Source: Hesseltinella vesiculosa
Lineage: Eukaryota > Mucoromycota > Mucoromycetes > Mucorales > Cunninghamellaceae
Assembly: GCA_002104935.1 (NCBI GenBank)
Contig: MCGT01000043.1
Location: forward strand, 1 to 64,000
Length of the DNA stretch: 64,000 bases
Reading direction: 5' to 3'
Shown: in pieces, positions 42,628-54,953 of the stretch
How positions within the stretch are numbered: the stretch's first letter is position 1
Layout: each line of letters starts with the position of its first letter
The notes under the pieces: generated by a model
Database searches by the model: none
Seen by the model: only the letters and a program-made list of their open reading frames with translations
Told to the model about the DNA's origin: nothing
Program-made: the position numbers and the translations under genes

Positions 42628-45600
42628 CTACCAATCAAGCGATTTGTCGCCGCAGCTACCGCCGGCTGAGCATCCTGACGCCATTGGCTTGATCTGCGGG
42701 GTCATGGACTTGTTAATGACCGTGTTGGCGGATCCCAGCGTGTTGTTCAGAACTTCCATGGGTGGCACTAGCAAGTGAACTAGGTTATGCTCAACCTTGA
42801 CCTCAAACGTAGACAGCTGATATGATTCCTGATCACTGAGGACGTGGCCAGATGCCAAGTCAAAGTTTTTCTAACGCAAATAATACCAAGGATGAGTTTT
42901 CAAGGAGAAAAAAAAAAGATGGTATGTACCTTGTGCATGGGGCATGATACATAAGGCGACTGGCCCACATCCGTTCCCAGGAGACCAGAAGAGAGCACAA
43001 GAGCGCGTTTGTGGGGGCACATGTTTTGCGTGGCATACCATTTGCCTTGCGTGCGAAAGACAGCGATTTGAACGTCACCGATAAGCACGGTTTTACCCGA
43101 TTCTACTGGGAATTGATCGACGGTACCCACTGCCAGCCAGGAGAGTGAGCCTTGCGTCAGCAGTTCTTCTTCTTGGGGGAGGGGTTCCATGGGAGGCAGG
43201 GTTTTTGGCCAGTTGACAGGGCGTGTTTGGCCACGTTCTTCGATCATCTCGATCATGACAGGTGGCTTGCCGGGGATGTTGGCAAACGATTGGAAATGAG
43301 CTCGGCGCTTGGGGTCCTTGACAACGGTCGTCCATTCACATTGGTAGGCAAGGATCAGCTGGTGCATCTGAGTTTCCAAGGTCTCGGCGATACCCAAATG
43401 ATCTTCGAGCACAACCTTGCGCAGGTACTCCATTCCGCCGTCCAGCTTCTCCAGCCATCTTGCTGTGCGCATAAGTCGGTCGGCTGTCATGATATAATAC
43501 ATCAGGAATCGATCCAGGTATTTGATCACCATATCTTCAGGAGCATCTGCAACCAACAGCTCAGCGTGCTTTGGAGTGGAACCGCCGTTTCCACACACAT
43601 AAACATTGTAGCCCTTGTCGGTGGCAATGCAACCAAAATCTTTACCCTAAGAAAAGAGTGAGCCAGCGCTTGGATTTTTTTTTTATAAAATGGGTGTACC
43701 CTTGCTTCAGCACATTCACGGATGCAGCCAGAAACGCCGCCCTTGAGTTTGTGCGGCGATCGGATGCCCTTGTATCGATTTTCAAGCTGACCATTTGACA
43801 AGAGAGAGTGAGAACAGCGTACCTGTCTGTAATGTGAGACAATTCAAATTTACCATGATGGCGAATCCAACGGAATCTTGTTGACCATAGCGACACCAAG
43901 ATGTACCGACACAACTTTTCACTGCCCGCAATGATTTACCGTAGGCATGGCCACTAGTAGAGAGAAATCATAAGTTACAGCGATTCCAGCCTGCTATTTT
44001 TTTTTCTTACCTTTCGAAACCGGCATCCACCAGCTTTTCCCAAATGTTTGGCAGCTCTTCCTTTTGGGCACCCACTATGGAATGATAAAAAAAAAGTCAG
44101 TTTAAAGTTTTTTTTTTTTTTTTTTTTTTTTTTTTGGTGGACATACTCATATCAATACGCTGGGCACCAGTGATTTTGGTGTAGAGGTTGTGTTGGATTG
44201 CGACTTCAGCGATGACTTTTAGTTTCTCCGGGCTGATTTCACCTGCAGCAATGCGAGGCACCACACTATAAAGACCCCCACGCTGAATGTTGGCCAGGTA
44301 CCGATCATTGGTGTCTTGTAGAGATTGCAAGCCGTCCTCCAAGATGTGATCATTCCAGAGACTGGCCAAAATGGAAGCAATGGTGGGCTTACATATCTCA
44401 CACCCAATGGCAACAGCATCATCTTCGATATCCAGACGGATCTTGGGGTCACCGTCTCTAGGCTGGACGAGGACTGAAGCTTCCTTGACAAAATCGTCAA
44501 AGGTTTTCAGGTTCTTGGCTTGGCCAATCGTGAACAGCTCGGCGCGGCTGTACTTGAAGTGACGGCAGAGAGAATTGCTAACAGTTTGACCCAGCGACTT
44601 GAGTTCAGCCTCGAAGACCTGCGCAATAAAAAAAGAGGAGGAAGACGGAGTTTGGAGTGAGATGCTCTGGTCGGCAAATTGTTTCATTACCTCCTGCACT
44701 TGCTGTAAGCAGCCACCGCAGCCAGTTCCGGCTTTGGAATGACACTTGACTTGGTTGACATTTTCGCACTGCTGTTGTCGGATGACTTGGCGGATGTCGG
44801 CTTTGGTGACATTGTTGCAGGAGCAGATCTGTGTGTCATCTGGCAGAGAATCAGCGCCTTGGGCTTCATTCTTTTGTACGCCTAGGATCAATTCAGAAGG
44901 CGGTGTCTTTAACCGAAGGCCGTTCTTGACCAGTGACAAAAGCTTGCCATAATCGCTGGAATCACCGACCAGTATCCCACCCACAATCTTTTTGCCATCC
45001 TTAGTGAAGATCAGTTTCTAAACATGGCAAGGCAGTTAAACATGAGCCGTTCCTTTTTTTTTTTTTGGAGTGAAGAGGGTTACCTTGTAGATACCAGCAA
45101 ATGGATCGCGGTAAACCAGGGGCTGGAATGACTCTTGGTTCTCTTCATCAGCAAAACAATCGCCAAAACTGGCGACCTGAACGCCCAGGAGCTTCAGTTT
45201 GGTGGACATATCAGCACCTTTGAACTTGACACGGTCAGCTTGCGAAGCCAGCGATAGGTTTTTTGCCACAATGTCAGCCATGCTAAGGATGAGGAAAGAT
45301 TGAGGTTCAGCTTTGTCATTGACCCGGGACTTACTCGTAACACGGTGCGACCAGGCCATAGCACATGTCATTGAAGGAAGCACATTCACCAATGGCATAG
45401 ACATCAGGGGCGGAGGTTTCCATGTAGGCATTGACTTTGAAACCTCCACGTGCACCACGGTCCAGGGTCGAGGATGGTAGCTTGGCCAGCAGGTCATTGG
45501 GCACAATGCCAATGGAGTAGATGACCATGTCGGCCTCGACAACTCGGTCGTCATCCAGGGTCATGGTAGCAACATGCGGTTTGGGCAATTCAGCGGTAGG

Positions 45601-46390
45601 CTGGTTCACATTGGCAGCGGTGGTGATGCCATGTAGGTTGACAGGGCAGTTGCCAATGCAGGTCTTGAGGCCCATGTTGTGGATTTCATTTACCAAGGTT
45701 GCAGAGGCTTCAGTATCCAACTGGCGGGCCATCAGGCGGTTCGATTTTTCATAGATGGTGACATGAGGAATACCCAAGTCTTTGGCAGCTCGCGCCGCCT
45801 CCAGACCAAGGAGGCCGCCTCCGACGACGGCGGCTCTTTTCACAAAGGGTTGATCGGCCCAAGCAATCATTCGGTCCAAATCGTCAATCGTGCGGTAAAC
45901 AAAGATGCCATCCATTTCATTGATGGGTACACCTGGAGGCAAGGCTGCATTGGAGCCAGTTGCAAGGACGCATTTGTCGTAGGAGACCCAGCCAAAGTTG
46001 GAGGTGTGCACCTTTTTCAGCGCAGTGTCGATCTGGTCCACTGATTCGCCAAGATGAAGCTGGACGTTGCGTTCTTCATACCATTCTGGAGGTTGCATCC
46101 ATTGATTTTCCAACTTGCGATGGCCAAAATATTGTGTTAGGCCCACGCGGTTGTAGGCCACTAGGATGCAAGTGAGAAGATTTTGATAAGTTGCCCGTCT
46201 TTTGTTAAGTTGCTTTTTTACCTATGTTCTCTTTGGAAAAGACTTGGATTTGATACACCTTTTCGTGGTCATATGTCACAAGCTTGTCAATAAACGACAC
46301 AGCAGTCATACCAAAGCCAACTACAATCACATTGAGGACTTGCTTTTGCTCAGCTGGCAGCTGGAGTGGTTGTTCGATATTAGGAGGCAT
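42628..46390 (-). CDS. niiA: Assimilatory nitrite reductase [NAD(P)H]
   Basis: A minus-strand multi-exon gene of roughly 1,000 residues. An N-terminal FAD-binding start (LNVIVVGFGMTAVSFIDKL) is followed by a pyridine nucleotide-disulphide reductase domain (AAVVGGGLLGLEAARAAKDLG; DVYAIGECASF). Next is a BFD-type [2Fe-2S] segment (CSCNNVTKADIRQVI and GTGCGGC). The sirohaem/[4Fe-4S] core has CVGTSWCRYG and GCIRECAEA. A C-terminal Rieske-like domain has CPHKRALVLSSG and CPMHK. It reduces nitrite to ammonium with six electrons from NAD(P)H. It lies 735 bases downstream of the nitrate reductase gene, on the same strand, in the nitrate cluster. It ends in a short Cys/Gly-rich tail. Confidence 0.92.
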
Positions 46391-47125
46391 GGGATAATAA
46401 TAAGAATAATAAAAAAGAATGTCAGGGGGAAAAAAATAGCAAGGTAGAAAAGAAAGAAGCCTTTTTCAAATGCATCATGTAGACAGTTCATTCAAGGGTA
46501 GGAAGCTTGATAAGATATTGCAGAGGACAGATCAACGTCCCATTTTGATACGAAGGGATAAGCGCTTCATGTGCTTTCTTTTTCCACCTCCAAAGTAAAA
46601 AGTCACACTTTTACATCCGTGGCATAAAATCGATTGGGGGAAGAATGTTTGTTAGATAACGATAGCCGTTTTTTTTTCCAGATCATGAATGGTTAGACAA
46701 AAAAGTAAAAGGCAATAAAAAAAAAAAAAAAGACCGCCCTTTTGAGCTTTATCGCTGGACTTCCAAATTAGGATGACAAACGGCTGTCCCCCATTTTTCC
46801 AATGCCTATCTTTTCATCAAAGGAAAATCTATTGATAGTAAAAAGTAGCAGACCATGCTACCCCACCCGCTGGTATCTCTATCACCCTAATAAGGATTAC
46901 AAACAAACAAACAAAATAATTAACTGTCAGTGATGATGCTTGTGATGATCAAATTTATATAATGATTGTTTGTTATCCTAAAAAGGCAGCAAACAAAACG
47001 GTGGCCACTGCAAGATTGAGGAGAGATGATTATCGTAAGGATGGGGGAGAAAGATGGGGGGGGGTATCACCATGGGATTTATTGCGCATTGAGCAAAAAA
47101 GAAAAGAAAAAAAAATAAAAAAAGA
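46391..47125. other. Spacer between nitrate and nitrite reductase genes
   Basis: Holds the niiA promoter and niaD 3' flank. Several GATA-core motifs occur (for example gataagatattg near 46510 and ataacgatagcc near 46655), consistent with nitrogen control by a GATA factor. This is inference. No gene recognised. Confidence 0.4.
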
Positions 47126-49981
47126 CTAAAAGACAAATACATTGCCGCTGACGAAATCATCGCCACGGCATTGCCGTAACAAGGGCTTGCAGCAGGATTC
47201 CACCATGGCGTCTGAGCCGCACAGCAGCACTGACGTTTGTAAATCGAGCCCAAACCGGAACAGATGGTCATTGATCTCTTGGCTTGTCAACCTTCCTTTG
47301 CCATACTGCCAATCGGGTGGTGGGCGCGATAAAATATATCTATCAAGTAAAAAAAAAAAAAAAAAAGGAGGTGGGTCGTTTTGTTTTAAGATCCGTCTTT
47401 ATCGCTTCAATTACCTGATATGAAAGCGGTCATGACCATTTGCGCCGCCATTTTTTCCAGGGCATCCAAGTAGATCAAATCGTCCTTGAATCTTGCACAA
47501 AATATGAGCGACACAAGAGGCGGGTGTAGGTCGTTTGTGACCATTTCCATGAGAACTTGCCACATCGGTGTGATACCAGTGCCACCGGCGATCATGGCAA
47601 TGTGCTGGGCTCGAGGTTGGGGCTGCTTCAGGATACAATAGTCACCATTGCCTAGGTACTCGTATTCACCAAGAGGGCCTTTGGCTGGCACACTTTCACC
47701 AAGGCGCACTTGATCAAGCAACGTGGTAAATTGGCCGCCAGGCTGGTCGTTGAAGGGATAGTAAATCTTGATGACAAACTCGACCCAACCAAGTCCAGAG
47801 GCACTTGGGGTATAGGCACGCATGACCATCTTCTTGGCTTCATCATACAGCTTGAGATACACGTGCTGGCCGGTGGGTAGGCCAAATGCAGCGCGGCCAG
47901 GGTAGTTGAAGCGGTACACATGGGTCGTGGGGGACAGTCGTGTTTTTTTGGCCAGGGTCAGATCGAGCCATTGGCGAGGTTGGAGAAACACAGTATCGTC
48001 GTCAGCGGAGGACAGGGCCGTGGCCAAAGAGAGACTGGAGCTGAAGCCTTTGACGAGGGCGTCCTTGTCATCACCGTTGACCGACACGGTTGTGGACGAA
48101 GAGGTAGAGGTCATGGCAGGGGTTGGTGCGGCTGATTTGTCGCCTTGATCGTCGCTCATAACATACCCCACTAGATAATCTTCGAGCATGGTTTGTGCTT
48201 TACTGGAGTGGATGGCATCGAATTCTTCGGTGGTGTCAGCACCGCCACAAATCAGGATGGACGAGGCACCTCCAGGATGGTCATGTAAAAATGGTGTGCA
48301 GTCGTATACCTTGTCATGGACCACGATCCAGCAGTCGTCGTCACGGTCATGGGAGGCGATTTGATCCAATGTGTACCATGGCAGGTCCGGTTTGGTCTTT
48401 TGCGTCGCTTGCATGGGGTTGGGGGTTTTGTCCTGGGATGGTTGGCGATCCATCCAGCCGCCGGTCATGGGCCCAGCCAGAGTAGGGTGGACGGCTTGGA
48501 CGGCAAGGGCAGCTGCACGATCCCATTCGAGTTTGACACGGTACCAGCAGTTGTTCATCATGCCCATCAGGTTCCACGTCATCTTTTCAGGCTGGGTATT
48601 TTGCGATACATCCCAGGCGCGCACGGCCAACTCCGAGGCACGGATCAGGCTGGTGATGGGCACCTTTAGCTCCCACAGTGTCCAGGTCCAGAACCGGGGC
48701 TTATCTTGATCCAGGGGTGTTTCGAGACGGGCCAGGGTGGGCTGCAGCGCCTGCATGGCTTGGTCATGCCGGGTGTTGATGTCGGCCAGCAACCAGGTCG
48801 ACCCATTGTCGAGGGTGACTTCAACACGTGTCAGGGGTCGGTTGCCTCCAGTGTAGGCGTATCCTTGCAGGGTATAGTGAGGTGGCTTGTCGGGTTGAAG
48901 CAGGGTATTGTAGTCCAATTGCTCGCCCTGGGCAGGGGATGTGATGACGCTATTGATATTCAGATCATACAGGGTGTATTCAGGACGCGGCCACCAGCCT
49001 TCTTGGGTCGCTTGTTCTGCCGACTGCACTTGCGTTGGAAAAACCTTGTTGTCATTGTCATGGAAGACGTTGGTGGATTCGCGGTCGCTGCATTCAATCG
49101 TCGACAGCCATTTGACGCTGCGTCCCCCGATACAGCCAGGTACAATCAGCCGTAAAGGGTAGCCGTGGTCAGGTGGAAGCCATTCACCGTTCATTTGAAA
49201 TGCCAGCATCACATCAAAATGGTCAGACATGCATCGATACAAAGGCAGCGATGTACCATAGGCGCCCTGAGGGAAAGGTAGGAGGTGGAAAAGGGCGTGA
49301 GCATGGAACACCAGGCGTTGTCCATGTGCTTACCTTTTGTGTCTTGTCGCAGCCTTCAAACCAGACATATTTGCACTCGGGACGCACGCCGCATTCGTTC
49401 AGGATGTCTCGTAAAAAGACACCTGTCCACATGGCAGTGCTGACACCGGAAGGACCCCTATCGAGAAGAAGCCGATGCAGGTGGCGTGAGTGGGGTTCTA
49501 TGCTGAAAATAAAAAGAAAACTGACCACCCAAAGCCGATGGATTGCTTGTACATATTCTGTTCTTTACGGCGATTACCAGCACAGGCCATGGAAATGGCA
49601 ATGGTGTGTCGTGGGTAGGTCATGATGTCCTTCAAGGTCAGAGTGATGGGCCGTTGAATGAGACCACGGATGGTGAGAGTGTGGCTCTCGGCTTGGACTT
49701 GTGGCACTGGGCCATGGTTACGAACAAAGTGAAGTTCATTGGGTGTTAGCCATCCAGCCTTTTCCAACGATGACAACGGTGGTTCTGAAAAGCCATGGAT
49801 GGAAAGAAAATAAAAGGAAGCAAAGAAAAAAGAAATGAGCGGGCGGCTTTTCAAGTTAGCCCATCAAGCTTTCTTTTCACTTACCAGCATTGAAAGGGTG
49901 GACACCTGTCAAACGGATCATCGATGGGTCTCGTTCAACAAAAGCATCTGGAGTTTTCAAATCTTTTGGATCAACAGGCAT
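47126..49981 (-). CDS. niaD: Assimilatory nitrate reductase, one-base frameshift near C-terminus
   Basis: A minus-strand gene starting MPVDPKDLKTPDAF at 49981. The molybdopterin domain has ISMACAGNRRKEQN (Mo-ligating Cys) and GVRPECKYVWFEGCD. The Mo-Co dimerisation domain follows (YAYTGGNRPLTRVEVTLDNG). The cytochrome b5 domain has CTPFLHDHPGGASS with the haem His. The FAD domain has MRAYTPSA, and the NAD(P)H domain has AGGTGITP. It reduces nitrate to nitrite. The main exon frame leads into MAAQMVMTAFIS and does not match the phase of the last exon (47126 to about 47351). The expected GHDRFHIR-YILSRPPPDW sequence exists, but in the adjacent frame. A six-A run (plus-strand T run at 47451-47456) is one base short for continuity. 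This is either a sequencing error or a disabling mutation. Confidence 0.88.
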
Positions 49982-50453
49982 ATCTTTGATAATTGTTTAT
50001 CGAAAAGAAGAATAGAAAACCAAAGAGACTTTATATCTTTTTTTTTTTTTTTTTGCATGATGACAATTGGAATTAGGCCAATTGGAAGAGGTTTGATATT
50101 CTTTAAAGGGGAAATCATTGCGATAGGGCGGTGCTTTCACTTTCGCTGCACTCCCCCCCTTTCTCGTTGGTGCTATCGAGATAAGCTCCTTTAGCTGTGT
50201 CACTCGGAAATGGATTGAAATCACAGGTAATCGGCTTGTGATTATGTATTGATACAGATAGCTCCCCCTCCTCCTTTCGTTTGCGCATATGAAGTCTTGC
50301 GATGACGGTTGCTTGATAATGATATCTTACTATCTTACATGCTTCACCTTCTTCAGTGCCTCAACGGTTAGACCCTCCATGTCAAATTCTATAAAAAGAC
50401 ATGCCTTTTTTTTCTTTGTTCTTTTTTTTTATTTTTCATTCTTCAATTGTATC
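49982..50453. promoter_or_regulatory. Divergent nitrate-cluster promoter with GATA sites
   Basis: The 472-base region between niaD (minus) and the nitrate transporter (plus) contains GATA-factor cores. TGATAA occurs at 49987-49992 and 50314-50319, AGATAAG at 50179-50185, AGATAG at 50256-50261, and a complementary CTATCT near 50330. AreA/Nit2-type GATA factors activate nitrate genes in other fungi through such sites. A pathway-specific NirA/Nit4 site could not be identified. Confidence 0.55.
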
Positions 50454-52301
50454 ATGTTCAAGTCTCTGACAGCCGAAATCTTGGTCGACCAAAATGGAAA
50501 AGCCACCAACTTCCCATTGCTTTCGTTTCGATCTCCCAACATGAGAGCATTTCATATGGTAAGATCCCAGATTGTTGATTGACAGATCTGACTCCTTTTT
50601 CCAGTCTTGGCTCTCTTTTATGATTGCTTTCTTTTCATGGTTTGCCGTACCCCCATTAGCTACGGCTATTTCTTCGGATTTAAAAATTTCTGCAAGTGAC
50701 ATGTATGACTCCAACGTGTCAGCCGTCGCTGTTACCATTGGTAACTTGGAACAATGGATCGATCTATCACCATACTTACCCTTCTCTTTTAGTGGCCCGC
50801 ATTGTGGTTGGCCCTCTCTGTGAACATTGGGGCCCTCGCCGTGTCATGGTGGCTCTGTTGGTGTGTGGCTCGATCCCAGCAGCCATGGTCGGCCTTGTTG
50901 AAAACGGTGCTGGTTTGATTGCCATTCGTTGTATCATTGGCATCCTTGGCGCGACCTTTGTGCCCTGCCAATTCTGGGCCACGCAAATGTTTTCGCCCGC
51001 CCGCGTCGGCACAGCCAATGCTTTGGTGGGTGGCTGGTAAGTCGTCTTCTTCTAGTCAAAAAGCTACTTTCTCACCTCACACCTTTTGTTTTTGTATAGG
51101 GGAAATATGGGTAAGACAAGTTGTTATTCTCATCAATCATGTTGATTACAGTCGAACTGACTTTTTTTTTTTTTTCTCTCGCAGGTGCTGGCTTGTCATA
51201 TTTAGGTATGTTCTTCCTTCCTATTTTTTTTAATCCATACTAAACTCCTTTTCTTACTTCCTATCGACAGTGCTTATGGGCATTTTCCAAGGCTTACAAC
51301 GCGTTGTGTCGACTGGCATAGCTTGGAGACTGACCTTTTTATTCCCCACCTGTATATGACCTACCAACCCCAAAACGCAACGACAACGCTGACCTTTTTT
51401 TTTCCTTTCCCTAGTGGCTTGCTTGATTGTAGCCTTCATGGACTTCTTTTTGGCTGTGGATTCTCCCAATGGTGACTGGCTGGCCGTTCGCCGCGTTGAA
51501 CGGGACACGTCCGTCCACGGCGATGCTTCCATCCAATCCAGTGGCGACGAAGAAAAAGTCCAAGTAACCAAGATCGAGACCTACGATACCAATATTGACC
51601 GACGCACTGTGTTTGTGCTTCCCAAAGACCAAGCCCATGAAGTTGGCTCGCTGCAAGACGTCAGGAAAGACGAAACTTTCACCCAAACCCTCGCTTCCTA
51701 CGGCAGGACTCTGATGCGCCCTACCGTCCTGATCCTCTGCTGCCAATATGCTTGCAGTTTTGGCATTGAGCTGTCCATCGACAACATCATCGGCAGTGTC
51801 TTTTTGAACACTTACAAATTGGAAGCCTCGACAGCAGCCTACATTGGCTCCATCTTTGGTCTGCTGAACATCTGCTCACGTTTCACAGGTGGTTTGCTCT
51901 CTGACACACTAGCCAAGAAACTTCAGCTCCGCGGCCGAATCCTTGCCCAGCTGATTCTCATGTCGCTTGAGGGTGCTTTCCTCATTGGGTTCTCATTTAT
52001 TCTGGACGAAAACCTCCTTTACCGTGCAATTATCATGATGGTGTGTTTCAGCTTCTTTGTACAGGCCGTGTGCGGCTCCACATACGGCATCGTGCCGTTC
52101 GTTGATCCTGCCAACACTGGCAAGGTCATGGGCCTTGTTGGGTCCTTTGGCAACGTAGGCGGCCTTGTCTTTGGTCTCCTCTTCAAATCCTTTGGCATCC
52201 AATACCACATGTCCTTCCTGATCCTTGGGATTTGCACACTTACCTCTGGCATTCTCGGCTGCGCTCTGCTCCGCGTCCAAGGTCGGATGCTTTGGAACTA
52301 A
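50454..52301 (+). CDS. nrtA: Nitrate transporter (NNP family, NrtA/CrnA-like)
   Basis: Exons are 50454-50558, 50605-50740, 50793-51036, 51100-51110, 51185-51205, 51271-51351 and 51415-52301, giving 1485 nt and 494 aa. It is a 12-helix MFS protein. Recognisable nitrate/nitrite porter blocks are SWLSFMIAFFSWFAVPPL, RIVVGPLCEHWGPRRVM (MFS motif A loop), FVPCQFWATQMFSPARVGTANALVGGWGNMGAG (first NNP signature) and VDPANTGKVMGLVGSFGNVGG (second NNP signature). A hydrophilic central loop of about 90 residues is typical of fungal members. The first signature is spread over four exons, including an 11-base and a 21-base exon. It imports nitrate across the plasma membrane and is divergent from niaD. 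Confidence 0.92.
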
Positions 52302-52599
52302 TTCCGTCTCTTGCATCATCCCCCTTTTTTTTTTCTTATGTATCTATGACCACCACAGCACCCATGTAATAAAGTTAATACCAGCCTCTCTCTTTTTATT
52401 TTTTTAAGCCAAGTGCATTGGCCACCATGACTCCCAAGGACGGTCATGTTACATGATCCATTTTTTCGTAGGCAGCCTCTGACCCGGGCTTGTGCAACAA
52501 TCGGGAAAAAATAAAAACTCAATGTACCTTGCTCTTGTACCATTTCTCTTTCACTCTTTTTTTTTTTTTTAAAAAAAAACCCCAACTAAAATAATCAAT
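52302..52599. other. Spacer and metallothionein promoter
   Basis: No open gene. An A/T-rich leader precedes the metallothionein start at 52600. No clear metal-response element was identified. Confidence 0.4.
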
Positions 52600-52728
52600 A
52601 TGCAAAACTGTGACGGATGCTCGTAACTATGTCTTTTATTGCTGGCTTTGGATGGTACTGATGTTTTTTTTAGATGCGGTAAAGCTTGTGGATGTGCCAA
52701 GGGCCAATGTGGCTGCCCCAAGAAATAA
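52600..52728 (+). CDS. Small metallothionein, 25 residues
   Basis: Two exons, 52600-52622 and 52674-52728, are separated by a 51-base intron (donor gtaact, acceptor tttag) and encode 25 aa. The protein starts MQNCDGCSCGKACGC and ends in CGCPKK. It has seven Cys, at positions 4, 7, 9, 13, 15, 20 and 22, mostly as C-x-C pairs, with no aromatic or His residue. This composition, size and Cys count parallel the small copper metallothionein of Neurospora (about 25 residues, seven Cys), which binds Cu(I) as a cluster. It probably buffers copper or other soft metals in the cytosol. The splice junction places the CSC motif across the intron, and the frame closes only with splicing. Confidence 0.75.
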
Positions 52729-54870
52729 ACCAACCTGCCTAAACCTACCCCAGGATTTCCCAAGAAGTTGGTTCCTTGGTTAAATCAACACCTCAATGAT
52801 TGATGCTTTAAATTTCCATGGAAAAATAAATTAACTCTTGAAAAAAAAAAAAAATAAAATAAAGAGCTACCCAGGTCAAGGGGTCTGCAACCATGAGCTT
52901 CTTTAGAGATGTCGCGTGCTGTTCAGGAAGACTCACAAAGATTTTTATATCTCCGCATCTGTACCGCGCCAATGAAACGATGACCCTCCCACACTACCCA
53001 AACTAACCACATGAACGCAGTGCATGTCTTTTGGGAGCTGCATGCCGAAAAGTAAAGCATCAATTTGGAGGTTTCAATAGAAAACATAACCCTGGTCAGT
53101 TTAGCAATGACACGTTAATAAGATATTGCTCTTGCCAATGAAGAGGAAGGCAACAAGCCTTTTTCAGTGAAAGAAAAAAAAGCTTTAGAGAATGCCCCTA
53201 AACTTGTATATTTCCAATATGTGCAATGAGGAGAGTGATGGGAGGGCAATTGTCTAGCAGGTCGTAGTCACTGCAAGCGTCTTGATCATCACCATCTTGG
53301 CCAAGCAGAGCGTCAGAAGCAGCTATTTTTAAAACATCAGCTTCAATGCGAGTGTTGTGTCACATGAGCGCCTGGTTGATGGACCCAGGAAAAAGGCTGG
53401 TCATGTCCCTTTCTCAAAGCGGGCCACTGGGTCCACTGCTGCACTGACCTGTATCCTCTCTGTTGGCTTAAATCGACATGCATACTCCTAACAGCCTCCA
53501 AGGTATATCGGATATCTCCTAAACAAGTGAATGTGGCGCCATTCAGACTCTTAAGTTCTTGGCTGTTTAAGTTCTGCCCTCAGGCTGGTATAGATGGAAG
53601 TACGTCAGCTGAACATTGATCAGATTGCCCTGGTTCCCTGGGAAAAAAATGGTCTTCCTGCAGAAAAATGCTTGTAGTACACGATTAAAAATTCCAGCAT
53701 TCCACAAAAAAAGTTGAGACTGTTGTCCAGCCTTTGCTGCTTCTTCAGCTGCCAAAGTGCAAAATAAAAAAGCAATATCTTATACTGCATATTGAAAAGG
53801 AGCCACTTTTTTTTGTTTTGTTTTGTTTTTTTTTTTTTTTTAAAAAAAAAAAAGGCAGCAAACGCACAGCACTTTGAGCGAAGGTGTCATTATGATCGAC
53901 GGTGCCTGCCCAGCCAAGGTGACAGCTGTTTCATTTCGAGCGTCTCCATCTTCAGCCTCTAACGCTGAAGGTTTGATAGCCGTTGGCAGAAACAAGATAT
54001 GGCAAAGAAGAGCCGTGAATTCAACACGGGAGACAAACCTGAGCGATCCAGCTGCATAGAGCATTTTAGTCATTTTTTCTTAACGTGGAAGGATTTTCAT
54101 CGACTTGCTAGTGTGTCCATTTTACCCAATTTCATTTAATCTGTCGTCATGTCACATCAAATCCTATTGACCATGACTTTACCGATGGAAGACATACCTG
54201 GTGGGGACAAAATGAGCCGAATGCAATTTACGCTGAAGCAATTGCTGATAGCTGCGCCCCCCCCCCCGGCTTGCACATGTCGTTTCTCATGATGCTTAGG
54301 CACATGAATGAGACAAGAATTATATTAGAACTTGGTGCTTCTCGCAGAGTTGCTGGGTATGCTCTGCCAAATCGCCATTTTGGCATGAGCAAAATGTGCG
54401 GTTAAGCTGCCCGGATATCTGAATGGCATCTTGAATCTGGCAGCTTTGGCAGCAACCATAGAGCCTTACTCATGCTCACGCATAGGTTGTTTGCGTGATG
54501 AGTGGCCAGCTCTGAAAAAAATAAACAAAAAGGAAGACAATAAAGAACGCGCCCACACTGAAAATGAGCTGCTTAGTTTTTTTTTTTTTTTCTTTCGCCC
54601 GTTCAGGATCCCTAGGATTCTGATGCCTCCAACGTACGATCGCTTCATGTTTATTAAACCTGAACAAAGATGTCTTCAAAGAGGCTTTGCCAATACAAGC
54701 TCTTTTCTATTCAATATGGCAGGCGCTCAGCTACAACAAAAAGTAAAACTACATGCGACTGATGGCACTGGTAAAGTCCTCATTGCAGGTCAAAAAAAAA
54801 CAAAGCAAGCTGCTCTCATCGCAGATTGAAATTCTCAAAATAATCTGTCACGAAAGACAACCTCTGCTGA

Positions 54871-54953
54871 GATTGAAGTAAGGTCTTTTTCATTTTTCAG
54901 TAATAGGGGAGCTTCAGAGACTGAAGCAAAGTCTTTTTCATTTTTCAGTAAAA
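54871..54953. repeat. Two imperfect tandem copies, period 48
   Basis: A block reading gattgaag, then taaggtctttttcatttttc, then agtaa recurs 48 bases later with a few changes (gactgaagcaaagtctttttc..., same end). Confidence 0.8.
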
